Positions 42,865 to 50,944 of a stretch of 64,000 nt of DNA are shown here, one piece after another. A program made the translations under genes and the position numbers. Origin of the DNA: Thiobacillus sp. UBA3361 (GTDB lineage Bacteria > Pseudomonadota > Gammaproteobacteria > Burkholderiales > Thiobacillaceae); the NCBI GenBank assembly GCA_002360535.1, contig DEQR01000046.1, positions 71,271-135,270 of the forward strand, read 5' to 3'. The notes beneath the pieces are model-generated. The model was not told the origin of the DNA, ran no database searches, and saw only the letters and a program-made list of their open reading frames with translations. Each line of letters starts with the position of its first letter. Position 1 is the first letter of the stretch.

Positions 42865-43931
42865 TCCGTGTAGCCCCGCTCGTCGCCGCCGTAGAAGGTG
42901 GACGGGTCGGGGGCGTTGAGGGGCGCATCCAGGGCGAAGCGTCGCTCCAGGTCCGGGTTGGCGAGGTACAGCACGCCGAAGGCCACCAGGTCCGCCCGAC
43001 CGGCGGCCAGGGCGGCGCTGGCGGTGGCCTTGTCGTAGCCGTGGTTGGTCATATAGACACCCTTCCAGATGTCGCGCAGCCGCCCCGGCTCGAACCAGGG
43101 GCCGGCCGCGCCGGGCGCGTCCTTGCCCAGTTCGGTGACGTGCAGGTAGGCGAGGTCGAGGGCGTTGAGCCGCTCCACCACCCGCCTGAAGGTGCCCTGC
43201 GGATCGCTGTCGCGCATGTCGTTGAAGGGCTGCACGGGCGACAGCCGCACCCCGACCCGCCTGGAGCCCCATACACCACAGACTGCCTCCATGACCTCCA
43301 GCGGCAGGCGCGACCGGTTGTCCACCCCGCCGCCGTAGTCGTCGTTGCGCAGATTGGTCCCGTCACGCAGGAATTCGTCCAGCAGATAACCGTTGGCCGC
43401 GTGCACTTCCACGCCGTCGAAGCCGGCCGCCAGGGCGTTCTTGGCCGCCACCCGGTAGCTCTCCACGATCTCGGGCAGTTCCTCCAAGGCCAGGGCGCGG
43501 GGCGTGACGAAGGGTTGCAGTCCCGAATAAGTCATGGCCACGCCCGCGGGGCGCACGGCGGAGGGGGCCACAGGCAGTTCCCCGGGCGGCAGCAGGCTGG
43601 GGTGGGAGATGCGGCCCACGTGCCAAAGCTGGCAGAAGATGCGCCCTCCCGCGTCATGCACCGCCTGCGTGACCCGTGACCAGCCCGCGACCTGGGCACC
43701 ATTCCAGATACCCGGCGTGTGGGGATAGCCGACCGCCATGGGGGAGATGCAGGTGGCCTCGCTGATAATCAGACCGGCACCGGCACGCTGCCAGTAATAG
43801 AGCACGTTCAGGTCGCCCGGCACGCCATCCAGGCCGGCCCGGTTGCGGGTTAGGGGGGCCATGATCAGCCGGTTTTTCAGGGTGTAGGGCCCCAACTGCA
43901 ACGGGGTGAAGAGATTCGTGGTTTCCGCCAT
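42843..43931 (-). CDS. nemA: Old-yellow-enzyme-family alkene reductase
   Basis: This 362-residue TIM-barrel flavoprotein reduces activated alkenes, nitro compounds or N-ethylmaleimide with NAD(P)H. Motifs: LKNRLIMAPLTRNRA, QLWHVGRISHPSLLP, GFDGVEVHAANGYLLDEFLRDGTN (catalytic His/Asn pair of HAANGYL), NRSRLPLEVMEAV, and FGVLYLANPDLERRF. The FMN-site threonine (PLTRNR) is present. It is a single gene, not in an operon. Confidence 0.94.
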   Translation of the reverse strand: MAETTNLFTPLQLGPYTLKNRLIMAPLTRNRAGLDGVPGDLNVLYYWQRAGAGLIISEATCISPMAVGYPHTPGIWNGAQVAGWSRVTQAVHDAGGRIFCQLWHVGRISHPSLLPPGELPVAPSAVRPAGVAMTYSGLQPFVTPRALALEELPEIVESYRVAAKNALAAGFDGVEVHAANGYLLDEFLRDGTNLRNDDYGGGVDNRSRLPLEVMEAVCGVWGSRRVGVRLSPVQPFNDMRDSDPQGTFRRVVERLNALDLAYLHVTELGKDAPGAAGPWFEPGRLRDIWKGVYMTNHGYDKATASAALAAGRADLVAFGVLYLANPDLERRFALDAPLNAPDPSTFYGGDERGYTDYPFLAD

Positions 43932-44024
43932 GTCGCCGCTCCTTCCAGTCCATGCTTGGTGGGTGATGCCGCATGCGCTAGCCTAACGGTTAGCCGCTTC
44001 CCTCACCATCCCATCCTTCCCCCC

Positions 44025-44660
44025 ATGCCCGCCCCCGACGCCCTCCTGTTCCTGTCCAGCCACTGCCAGCACTGCCCGGCCGTCCTGAACAGCTTGGCGG
44101 AACTGGTCAAGCAGGGCGTCATCGGCCGCCTGGAGGTGGTGAACCTGGAGGCGCGGCCCGAGGCGGCGGAGGCTCACGGCATCCGCACGGTGCCCTGGGT
44201 ACGCATCGGACCCTTCGAGTTGCACGGACTGCGCGGCCGGGAAGAACTGGCCGAGTGGGCCGGCCGTGCCGACCGGCCGGAGGGCATGGCGGACTATTTC
44301 CATGTGCTGCTCAGGGAAGGCCAGCTGCAGCGGGTGATCGACGCGGTACGGCAGGATCCCGCCCGCCTAGCGGACCTGCTACCCATTGTCGCCAACCCGG
44401 AGGCCAGCCTGAACGTGCGCATCGGCGCGGGCGCGGTACTGGAGACCTTCGCCGCCAATGACGCCCTGCGCGCCCTGGTCCCTGCCCTGGGCGAACTGTC
44501 CGCCGCGGAAGACGCACGGGTCCGGGCGGATGCATGCCACTACCTGGCCCTCAGCGCCAGTCCGACGGCCACCCCCTATCTGCGCGAGCGGCTCAACGAT
44601 ACGCATCCGGAAGTGGCTGAGATCGCCGCCGAGGGGCTCGCCCGGATGACCCCCGCCTGA
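44025..44660 (+). CDS. Thioredoxin-fold protein with HEAT-like repeats
   Basis: This 211-residue protein has a thioredoxin-like N-terminal domain (about 1-80) with CQHC as the redox pair (LFLSSHCQHCPAVL, then GIRTVPWVRIG) and a helical repeat C-terminal half (about 90-210; RIGAGAVLETFAANDALRALVPALGEL, ARVRADACHYLALS). There is no signal peptide, so it is cytosolic. The start at 44025 follows the domain; no good ribosome site is visible. The partner and function are unknown. Confidence 0.78.
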   Translation: MPAPDALLFLSSHCQHCPAVLNSLAELVKQGVIGRLEVVNLEARPEAAEAHGIRTVPWVRIGPFELHGLRGREELAEWAGRADRPEGMADYFHVLLREGQLQRVIDAVRQDPARLADLLPIVANPEASLNVRIGAGAVLETFAANDALRALVPALGELSAAEDARVRADACHYLALSASPTATPYLRERLNDTHPEVAEIAAEGLARMTPA

Positions 44661-44753
44661 CCGGCCAGGGGGCGGAACTTTTCCCCTGCCGAGATACTGC
44701 GGCCGAGGCACTCTCAGCCGTCACAACTAAGAATTAACCTGAGCAAGATTTCT

Positions 44754-44769
44754 TAACCCGATCGGGTTA
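44754..44769. promoter_or_regulatory. Palindrome TAACCCGATCGGGTTA upstream of the cytochrome c gene
   Basis: The 16-base sequence is perfectly self-complementary and lies about 100 bases before the start codon at 44872. Its core ACCCGATCGGGT is identical to that of the 20-base palindrome upstream of dsrA. TTAACCT motifs flank it on both sides. Confidence 0.6.
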
Positions 44770-44871
44770 TTAACCTATTTGTACTATGCATTGTTCTTGA
44801 GACTATTAGTATATTAGCGTTTGATGTATTTCCCATTCTGTTACCCTGCTATCAACCCTGAGGAAAACGTT

Positions 44872-45291
44872 ATGAAATTCATGCCCAGTCTGCTGAGTGC
44901 TTTCGCCCTGTCCATTGCCACCATTCCTGCCCAGTCAGCCGACATCGAAGCCGGCAAGGCAAAGGCCGGTTCCTGTGTCATCTGCCACGGAGATCAAGGC
45001 TTTGGCGGCATTTTCTATACCCTGCAACTGGCCGGCCGGAACGCCGACAAACTGACGGTCAAAACCAACAAGTACAAGACCGGCAAGGTACTGCATCCCA
45101 TCATGAACCTGGCCACCATGAGCCTGACCGACCAGGACATCGAAAACATTTCTGCCTACTACCAATCCATGGGCAAACCTGCCTTCGTGTTGCCCTTTGT
45201 GCAAATCAAGGGTGACGACGAAGCCACCAGCCACACAGCCCCGGCACCCGCGCCGGTCGCCGGCTGGAGCAACGTGGCTGCCTATAAGTAA
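44872..45291 (+). CDS. Small periplasmic c-type cytochrome
   Basis: This 139-residue protein has a signal peptide (cut after PAQSA near 21) and one heme site CVICH, with methionine ligand candidates NLATMS and YQSMGK. Size and layout fit a class I cytochrome c of the c553 kind. The start at 44872 has GAGG upstream. It is the first gene of a unit with cytochrome b561, SHP and DHC, so it probably carries electrons to or from them. A proline/alanine-rich tail follows the heme domain. Confidence 0.9.
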   Translation: MKFMPSLLSAFALSIATIPAQSADIEAGKAKAGSCVICHGDQGFGGIFYTLQLAGRNADKLTVKTNKYKTGKVLHPIMNLATMSLTDQDIENISAYYQSMGKPAFVLPFVQIKGDDEATSHTAPAPAPVAGWSNVAAYK

Positions 45292-45318
45292 TCCGGGCGG
45301 AGCATCAAACCCCACACC

Positions 45319-45954
45319 ATGGAGCACCTGATCCTGAGGCGGGAACGGGTTTTCGACCCCGTGCTCAGGATCATCCATGCCTGGAACGCCCTCTTGGTCA
45401 TCCTGCTCTTGATCACCGCCCTCACGGCGGAACAACTGGAGTTCACCTGGCAGGCCGCGGCGCTGCGCCGCCTGCACCTGTGGCTGGGCTACCTGCTGTT
45501 CCTGGGGCTGGTGGCCCGCTTCATCTGGGGGCTGGCGGGGCCAGAACACGCGCGTTGGTCGGCGCTCTGGCATCCCCGTACCTGGCTGGAGGCCCTGCGC
45601 AGCCGCCGCTTTTTTGCCGCGAGCCGGACCTTCGGCCATCATCCCCTGGCCAGCGGCATCTATCTGCTGTTCTACACCGCGCTGGCCATGGCCGCCGCCA
45701 CCGGCCTGGCCCTGGCGGCCATCGACCAGGGGCGGGGGCCGCTGTTCGTTCTGCTCGGCCACCACATGTATTACAAGCCGTGGGTGCGGACGCCCCACGA
45801 ATGGCTGGAGCAGATCACCCTGGCTTTCCTGTTCGCCCACATGGCGGCCCTGATCCTGCACGAGAAGCGGCATCGGGTCCCCATCGCCCAAGGCATGGTG
45901 AGCGGCTACCAGTATCTGAAGGAGGAGAACGTCAAAGATGCGGAATTGGATTGA
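45319..45954 (+). CDS. Cytochrome b561-type membrane protein
   Basis: This 211-residue protein has four transmembrane helices with histidines for b heme: DPVLRIIHAWNALL, LRRLHLWLGYLL, GHHMYYKPWV and FLFAHMAALILHEKRH. It is related to the membrane subunit of Ni-Fe hydrogenases and belongs with SHP and DHC in the known three-gene cluster. It would pass electrons from quinol to the diheme cytochrome c. Its end overlaps the SHP gene by 17 bases. Confidence 0.9.
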   Translation: MEHLILRRERVFDPVLRIIHAWNALLVILLLITALTAEQLEFTWQAAALRRLHLWLGYLLFLGLVARFIWGLAGPEHARWSALWHPRTWLEALRSRRFFAASRTFGHHPLASGIYLLFYTALAMAAATGLALAAIDQGRGPLFVLLGHHMYYKPWVRTPHEWLEQITLAFLFAHMAALILHEKRHRVPIAQGMVSGYQYLKEENVKDAELD

Positions 45955-46354
45955 ACGGTCAAGCGTCCTGTTGGCGGCGCTCATGGCGCTCCCCGCCCTG
46001 GCGGACACCCCCGCTCAGATACTGGACAACCTGACACGCGAGGCGCGCAGCCAGCAGGCATCCTTCAGCCCCTCGGCCGGTCGCGGCGAACAGTTTTATC
46101 AGGCCAAGCAGACCGGCGGCGGCGAGGCCGAGAGCTGCGCCGCCTGCCACACCCGCGACGCCAAGGCGGCCGGCCAACACGTCCGCACCCACAAGAACAT
46201 CGAACCGCTGGCGCCGGTGGCCAACCGGGAGCGGTTTTCCGACCCGGCCAAGGTGGAGAAGTGGTTCCGGCGCAATTGCAAGGAGGTCCTGGGCCGTACC
46301 TGCACGCCCCAGGAAAAGGCCGACTTCGCGGCCTACGTGATCTCGATCAGGTGA
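45938..46354 (+). CDS. SHP-like oxygen- or NO-binding cytochrome c (DUF1924)
   Basis: This 138-residue protein has a signal peptide (ALPALA, about 22). The single heme site is CAACH (around residue 68), with N-terminal QASFSPSAGRGEQFY. FRRNCKEVLGRTCTPQEKADF at the C-terminus is characteristic of the sphaeroides heme protein family. SHP has a high-spin heme that binds oxygen or NO through a distal Asn. The gene cluster with cytochrome b561 and DHC matches the one described for SHP. Confidence 0.9.
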   Translation: MRNWIERSSVLLAALMALPALADTPAQILDNLTREARSQQASFSPSAGRGEQFYQAKQTGGGEAESCAACHTRDAKAAGQHVRTHKNIEPLAPVANRERFSDPAKVEKWFRRNCKEVLGRTCTPQEKADFAAYVISIR

Positions 46355-46361
46355 GGCGGAC

Positions 46362-46880
46362 ATGGGCGTGACGTGGAAAAATTCGGGCATCCTGATCCTG
46401 GGCCTGATCCTGGCCATCTTCTGGATCGCCGCCGGCCAGGCCGACGACATCGGTTCGCTGCCCATGCCCAGGGACAAGCTTTATGTGGAGGAATGCGGCG
46501 CCTGCCACACCGCCTATGCGCCGGGCTTCCTGCCCGCCCGTTCCTGGGTGCGGATGATGGGTGAACTGGAGCGCCATTTCGGCGAGGACGCCAGCCTCGA
46601 CGAGCCCCAGAGCCTGGCCATCCAGCGTTATCTCACCGACCTCGCCGCCGATTCCCAGAACGGTACCCCGTTCATGCGCCGCCTGGCCGCCTCCGTGCCC
46701 GCGCGGGCCGCGCCGCAGCGTATCACCGAGACCTGGTTCTTCGCCTACATGCACGACGAGGTGCCCGCCTCGTTCTGGACGCGCAAGAAGATCGGCACCA
46801 AGGCCAACTGCATCGCTTGTCACCCGCGCGCCAACGCGGGCAGCTATGCGGAGCGCGAGGTCAGCATCCCGCCGCCCTAG
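46362..46880 (+). CDS. Diheme cytochrome c (DHC)
   Basis: This 172-residue protein has an N-terminal hydrophobic anchor or signal (SGILILGLILAIFWIAAG) and two heme sites, CGACH (about 45) and CIACH near the C-terminus (about 155). Its segment LYVEECGACHTAYAPGFLPARSW is diagnostic for the DHC family. It is the electron partner of SHP. It starts 7 bases after the SHP stop. Confidence 0.93.
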   Translation: MGVTWKNSGILILGLILAIFWIAAGQADDIGSLPMPRDKLYVEECGACHTAYAPGFLPARSWVRMMGELERHFGEDASLDEPQSLAIQRYLTDLAADSQNGTPFMRRLAASVPARAAPQRITETWFFAYMHDEVPASFWTRKKIGTKANCIACHPRANAGSYAEREVSIPPP

Positions 46881-46896
46881 CCGTTACCGTCCAGGT

Positions 46897-47277
46897 TCAG
46901 GGTTTGAAGAGGTCTTCCAGCTTGTCGCGGGCGGCGTCCGTCGCCTCGTCACTGCCGCCATCGCTCCTGCCACTGCCGAACAGGTCATCCAGGGCCGCTC
47001 TGGCTGTCGCGCCCTGGCCTGCGCCCTTGACCGGCGCGAGGTTTACGCGGGGCTGGAACCAATCGCAGAAATTGGCCCGGATCTTGTCCTGCACGGGTTC
47101 GGCGACGGGCTCCCGGCATTGCTTGGCCTTGCCCGTGTCGTAGTGCCGGCACATGCGGCAGACGTGCAATTGCGCGTGGCAGGCCGGACACTCGTCGAGC
47201 CGGCCGAGGGGCAGGGGCTGATCCACCAGCGCCTCGCCACAGCGCCAACAGTGCAGGGTATCGTCCGACACCGCCAT
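46897..47277 (-). CDS. Zinc-ribbon-like protein of unknown function
   Basis: This 126-residue protein has cysteine pairs CWRCG, CPACH, CRMCRHYD and single cysteines CREP and FCDWF, which suggest at least one zinc ribbon in the first 75 residues. The C-terminal 50 are acidic and helical (TARAALDDLFGSG, RDKLEDLFKP). There is no signal peptide. It starts one base from the stop of the transglycosylase gene, so the two are co-transcribed. No function is known. Confidence 0.7.
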   Translation of the reverse strand: MAVSDDTLHCWRCGEALVDQPLPLGRLDECPACHAQLHVCRMCRHYDTGKAKQCREPVAEPVQDKIRANFCDWFQPRVNLAPVKGAGQGATARAALDDLFGSGRSDGGSDEATDAARDKLEDLFKP

Positions 47278-47278
47278 G

Positions 47279-48568
47279 TCACATGTGACGGGCCGGCTCT
47301 GCCCCCTCGGCGGGCTGTGCGGCAGCGCCGGTCTTGATCACCCGGCCCTGGGACTGCATATGCTCCAGCAGGCGCGGCGAGGGATGGCCATCCGCCGGCA
47401 GATCGTTGCGTTGCTGGTAGGTCTGGATGGCCGCTCGCGTACGCGAGCCGAGCATGCCGTCCAGGGCACCGTCGTACAGGCCCTCGCGGCTCAGCACCAA
47501 CTGGATTTCCAAGGCCTGGTCGCGACTCAGCCGGCGGTTGTCCATGCCCCGCCTGGTCTGCAGATCCGGCCCGCCCAGCAACCGGTCGGCGAGCAGACCC
47601 ACGGCTAGGGCGTAATTCACCGAGCGGTTCCAAGTGAAGATGCGCAGGAAGTTGTCATAAACCAGGAAGGCCGGCCCGTCGTACCCCTGGGGCAGGAGGA
47701 TGGCACCCTCCAGATCGCTGCGCGGCAGGGGCCGCCCGTCCGCACGCCGCACGCCCAGCGCTGCCCAATCCTTGACCGTCTTCCGGTTGTCCATGCGCGC
47801 CTCGCTCCAATCGAAACCGGCTGGCAGGCGCACCTCCCTGCCCCACATCTCGCCGTTTTTCCAGCCCAGGCTGGACAGGTAATTGGCGGCCGAGGCCAAG
47901 GCATCGGGCAGGCCGTTCCACAGATCCTTGCGACCGTCCCCATCCGCATCCACCGCATAGGCGCGGAAGGTGGAGGGCATGAACTGCATCTGGCCCATGG
48001 CCCCCGCCCAGGAGCCCTGCATGGCCTCCGCGCTGATGTGCCCGGCATCCAGGATGGCCAGGGCCTCGAGCAGTTCGTTGCGGAAAAACTCGCCGCGCCG
48101 CCCCTCGAAGGCCAGGGTGGCCAATGCGGCCAGAACGGGGTGATGGCCCATGGTGGCGCCATAGTTGGTCTCCAGCCCCCAGAAGGCCACCAGATACTGA
48201 GGCGGGATGCCGTATTCCGACTGGATGTCGCGCAGCAGGGCACGATGCGCCGCCAGCCTTTCACGGCCGGCGCGGATGCGCTTGTCATTGACCCTGCGGT
48301 CCAGGTAGTTAAGGAAGGTATCGACGAATTCCGGCTGGCGGCGGTCCAGTTCCACCACCCGCTCCACCGGCTGCAGGTCCTTGAGGGAGGTCTCCAGTGT
48401 GGCCTCGGAGATTCCCCGCGACAGGGCATCCTGCCGCAGATCGACCAGCCAGGACTGAAAATCCTCACCCGTCCCGGTGTCTGCCCAGACCGGGATGACG
48501 GCCAGCGCCAGTCCCGCCATCAGCCATCTGGCCAACGGCAATAAGCATTTTCTTGTGAAACCGGGCAT
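47279..48568 (-). CDS. MltB-family lytic murein transglycosylase with peptidoglycan-binding domain
   Basis: This 429-residue protein has a signal peptide (about 1-29). The catalytic domain at about 30-330 has the catalytic Glu in VAFWGLETNYGATMG, and GSWAGAMGQMQFMPSTF and GDGRKDLWNGLPDALASAANYL. The C-terminal peptidoglycan-binding domain is at about 345-400 (EIQLVLSREGLYDGALDGMLGSRTRAAIQTYQ). It cuts peptidoglycan with formation of anhydro ends in the periplasm. No lipobox is seen, so it is not a classic lipoprotein MltB. Confidence 0.93.
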   Translation of the reverse strand: MPGFTRKCLLPLARWLMAGLALAVIPVWADTGTGEDFQSWLVDLRQDALSRGISEATLETSLKDLQPVERVVELDRRQPEFVDTFLNYLDRRVNDKRIRAGRERLAAHRALLRDIQSEYGIPPQYLVAFWGLETNYGATMGHHPVLAALATLAFEGRRGEFFRNELLEALAILDAGHISAEAMQGSWAGAMGQMQFMPSTFRAYAVDADGDGRKDLWNGLPDALASAANYLSSLGWKNGEMWGREVRLPAGFDWSEARMDNRKTVKDWAALGVRRADGRPLPRSDLEGAILLPQGYDGPAFLVYDNFLRIFTWNRSVNYALAVGLLADRLLGGPDLQTRRGMDNRRLSRDQALEIQLVLSREGLYDGALDGMLGSRTRAAIQTYQQRNDLPADGHPSPRLLEHMQSQGRVIKTGAAAQPAEGAEPARHM

Positions 48569-48676
48569 TCTCGAATCGTCTCCTCTCTGTCTCTTCGGTT
48601 GGGTCCCTGCTTTGAGGCTAGCACAGGGTGCGGGCGCCTAGGAACCCGTTGTCGGCGCCTTCCGGCCCGCCACCTT

Positions 48677-49126
48677 TCAGGGCCGTGGCGCGGCGCGCAG
48701 CCAGAAGGTGACCGGCCCGTCGTTGACCAGCTCGACCCGCATGTGGGCGCCGAACTCCCCCGTGGCGACCCTGGGATGGTGCTGGCGGGCCAGGTCCACC
48801 AGATGCTCGAACAGTAGCCGGCCGGTCTCGGGCTCGGCCGCCGACGAGAAACTTGCGCGGGTGCCCTTGCCGGTGTCCGCCGCCAGGGTGAATTGGGAAA
48901 CCAGCAGCAGGCCGCCACCCGTGTCGCGCAGGGAGCGGTTCATGCGCCCCTCCGGGTCGGGAAACACGCGATAGCCGAGGAGTTTCTCCAGCAGCCGGCC
49001 GGCCTGTTCCCGCCCATCCCCCTTCTCCACCCCCACGAGCACCAGCAGGCCGGGGCCGATGGTCCCGGTTTCCCGATCATCGACGGTAACCCGCGCCCGC
49101 GCGACCCGTTGCAGCAATCCGATCAT
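48677..49126 (-). CDS. dtd: D-aminoacyl-tRNA deacylase
   Basis: This 149-residue enzyme removes D-amino acids from tRNA. Signature regions are complete: MIGLLQRVARARVTVDD, GRMNRSLRDTGGGLLLVSQFTL (SQFTL) and GTRASFSSAA at the active site, then FGAHMRVELVNDGPVTFWL. The ATG at 49126 was chosen over an upstream GTG. It is cytosolic and housekeeping. Confidence 0.95.
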   Translation of the reverse strand: MIGLLQRVARARVTVDDRETGTIGPGLLVLVGVEKGDGREQAGRLLEKLLGYRVFPDPEGRMNRSLRDTGGGLLLVSQFTLAADTGKGTRASFSSAAEPETGRLLFEHLVDLARQHHPRVATGEFGAHMRVELVNDGPVTFWLRAAPRP

Positions 49127-49174
49127 GATCACCCAGAAAAGAGAATGCTCGTGGCGGATGCCGAGGCGCCGGCT

Positions 49175-49489
49175 TCAGGCTCCGGTGACGCCAGTGTGCA
49201 CCGCTGCGATGGTATAGATCAGCCGCAGCCCGGCGGCGCCCACCCTGGCCAACAATGCCTCGATCCGCTCCGCATCGGCCAGGAACTCGATGGTTTCGGG
49301 CAACTCGCCGGCCAGTTCGAAGAAGCTGTCCTCGTGCAGCCCATGTCGCCCATAGCCGGCACTGGCGCGAAAGACGGTGCCGCCGGTGATGCCGGCTGCC
49401 TGTGCCTGCTCGAACAGCCAGTCATGAATACGCTTGCCATCGTGACGCATGCCCTCGCGGACATAGAGGCGCAACAGCTGTTGTTCCAT
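49175..49489 (-). CDS. DUF190 protein of the fluoride-channel operon
   Basis: This 104-residue protein matches the DUF190 family: EQQLLRLYVREGMRHDGKRIHDWLFEQAQAAGITGGTVFRASAGYG. Longer frames upstream run into crcB in the wrong frame and were rejected. DUF190 genes often sit next to crcB, so a role with fluoride export or as a signalling-type PII-like fold is likely. It starts two bases after the crcB stop. Confidence 0.88.
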   Translation of the reverse strand: MEQQLLRLYVREGMRHDGKRIHDWLFEQAQAAGITGGTVFRASAGYGRHGLHEDSFFELAGELPETIEFLADAERIEALLARVGAAGLRLIYTIAAVHTGVTGA

Positions 49490-49491
49490 GG

Positions 49492-49890
49492 CTAACCCCG
49501 CAGCAGTCTGTAAGTGAGCACGCCCAGGCCGGTCATGGCCAGGGAACCGAAAAGATGCAGGCCCATGGCGGCAAGGCCGGCCAGATAACGGGCTCGGCTG
49601 AGGAGGGTGAAGACCTCGGCGGAAAAGGTGGAAAAGGTGGTCAGCCCACCCAGGAAGCCGGTGATGGCGAACAGCCGCCATTCCGGCGCGAGGCCGGGGT
49701 GGTAGGCAAAGAAGGACACCGCCAGGCCGATGAGGTAGCCGCCGGCCAGGTTGGCCGACAGGGTGCCCATGGGGATGACCGGATGCAGGGCATTCAGCCA
49801 GGCACCCAGCCCCCAGCGCAGCCAGGCCCCCAGAGCGGCCCCGAGGCCGACCGCCGCCAGGGGCAGGATACCGGGCCCGACTTCCCTCAC
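49492..49890 (-). CDS. crcB: Fluoride-specific ion channel
   Basis: This 132-residue protein has four transmembrane helices and starts at a GTG that overlaps the stop of the upstream regulator as GTGA. Fluc signatures: GAWLRWGLGAWLNA, GTLSANLAGGYLIG (conserved Asn) and TGFLGGLTTFSTFSAE. It functions as a dimer that lets fluoride out. No fluoride riboswitch was found upstream of the operon. Confidence 0.93.
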   Translation of the reverse strand: MREVGPGILPLAAVGLGAALGAWLRWGLGAWLNALHPVIPMGTLSANLAGGYLIGLAVSFFAYHPGLAPEWRLFAITGFLGGLTTFSTFSAEVFTLLSRARYLAGLAAMGLHLFGSLAMTGLGVLTYRLLRG

Positions 49891-50267
49891 GTGGCGCCCG
49901 CCCGGCGGATGCACGCCACCAATTCGGAGACCTCGCCGGCCACCGCCTGCTGGGCGAGACGCTGGATGGATTCGTAGCGGTCCAGGATCTCCTCGCCCAG
50001 GGTGGTGAGGCGCGCGCCACCACCGCCCACCCCGCCCGCAGTGGCATCCACCACACCACCGGGGCAGGCCTTGTTGAGGGCATCCAGCATCAGCCAGGCG
50101 CGCCGGTAGGAAATCTTCATCCGACGCGCCGCGGCGGAGATGGAGCCGGAGGCACGTATGGCGGCCAGCAGACGCACCTTGCCCGGCCCCAGGTTGATGG
50201 GGTCGGGGATAAGCACCCTCACCACGGCGGCAGGGCTTTCCAGGACAGAACGGTCGTCGGGCCTCAT
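49887..50267 (-). CDS. ModE N-terminal-type winged-helix regulator without molybdate domain
   Basis: This 126-residue protein has the ModE DNA-binding domain: LGPGKVRLLAAIRASGSISAAARRM, ISYRRAWLMLDALNKAC, and GGVGGGGARLTTLGEEIL. The C-terminal TOBE domains that bind molybdate in full ModE are absent, so a different signal or a co-regulator must act. It heads the crcB-DUF190 unit and lies next to the molybdoenzyme nap operon. Its target is not known. Confidence 0.88.
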   Translation of the reverse strand: MRPDDRSVLESPAAVVRVLIPDPINLGPGKVRLLAAIRASGSISAAARRMKISYRRAWLMLDALNKACPGGVVDATAGGVGGGGARLTTLGEEILDRYESIQRLAQQAVAGEVSELVACIRRAGAT

Positions 50268-50293
50268 CAGCCCATTGTGAGGCCTTGCCGGCC

Positions 50294-50322
50294 GAAAAAA
50301 AAGAAAGCCGCCCGCAGGCGGC
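50294..50322 (-). terminator. Rho-independent terminator of the nap operon
   Basis: Read on the minus strand, GCCGCC pairs with GGCGGC around a 4-base loop and is followed by TTTCTTTTTTTT. It lies about 50 bases after the last napB stop. Confidence 0.88.
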
Positions 50323-50369
50323 CAAGTCGCGGCATGAAAACCGGAACCGAAAGACCGTATGCGCGCGGC

Positions 50370-50873
50370 TTACTTGTCCTTGATGAAGGTGCTGGCGACC
50401 AATGGCTGCACATCGGCCTGCGGACGGTGGCACTGGGTGCAGTTCCAGCGGCCCATGTACAGGTCGTTGGTGTTCTCCACGTAGTGGCTGCGTGGCGCCG
50501 GCGTGGGCACGCCCTTGTCGATCTTCTGGCCGATGAGGTCGGGGTTCACATGGCAGTCCTTGCACAGGTTGGCATCCTGAAGGATGGGGACCATGTCCAC
50601 GATACTATGGGTGATCATGGGCGGCGCCGTGTGGTAGGAGGTTTCGGCGGCGGCGTTGGTGCCAGGATCACCGCCTACGTAGGCAAAGACCGTCGGGGAG
50701 GGGTCATCGAAGACGCTGGACTTGGACAGGCCCAGTTCCAGATCCGGGATGCCTGCGTCCGCCACCGCTGTTTGGGCTTGGGCGGTTTTCTGTTCCTGGG
50801 ATACCGACGTGCACGCCGGGAGGCTCGCGGTCACGGCCAGCATCACCGCGCCGACAATGGCTAGTTTGCTCAT
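50370..50873 (-). CDS. napB: NapB paralogue with lipoprotein-type signal
   Basis: This 167-residue periplasmic diheme cytochrome c has the NapB layout: SYHTAPPMITHSI, CKDCH, NPDLIGQKIDKGVP, MGRWNCTQCHRPQA. The signal ends LPACTS, a lipobox-like sequence, so it may be anchored to the membrane. It is the second, distal napB, with about 60-70 percent visible identity to the upstream copy. NapB gives electrons to NapA. A lipoprotein version and a soluble version side by side is unusual. Confidence 0.88.
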   Translation of the reverse strand: MSKLAIVGAVMLAVTASLPACTSVSQEQKTAQAQTAVADAGIPDLELGLSKSSVFDDPSPTVFAYVGGDPGTNAAAETSYHTAPPMITHSIVDMVPILQDANLCKDCHVNPDLIGQKIDKGVPTPAPRSHYVENTNDLYMGRWNCTQCHRPQADVQPLVASTFIKDK

Positions 50874-50944
50874 ATGTTCCTCCTGTATCGAGAGCTCAAT
50901 AACAATACCGGCCCGGCGTGAAGTTCAATCCCGAGACGGTGCGA

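Noticed and set aside
49887..50369. Fluoride riboswitch upstream of the crcB operon
   Set aside because: The conserved GG-GATGG and downstream pseudoknot pieces are not visible; the only structure is the nap terminator on the same strand.
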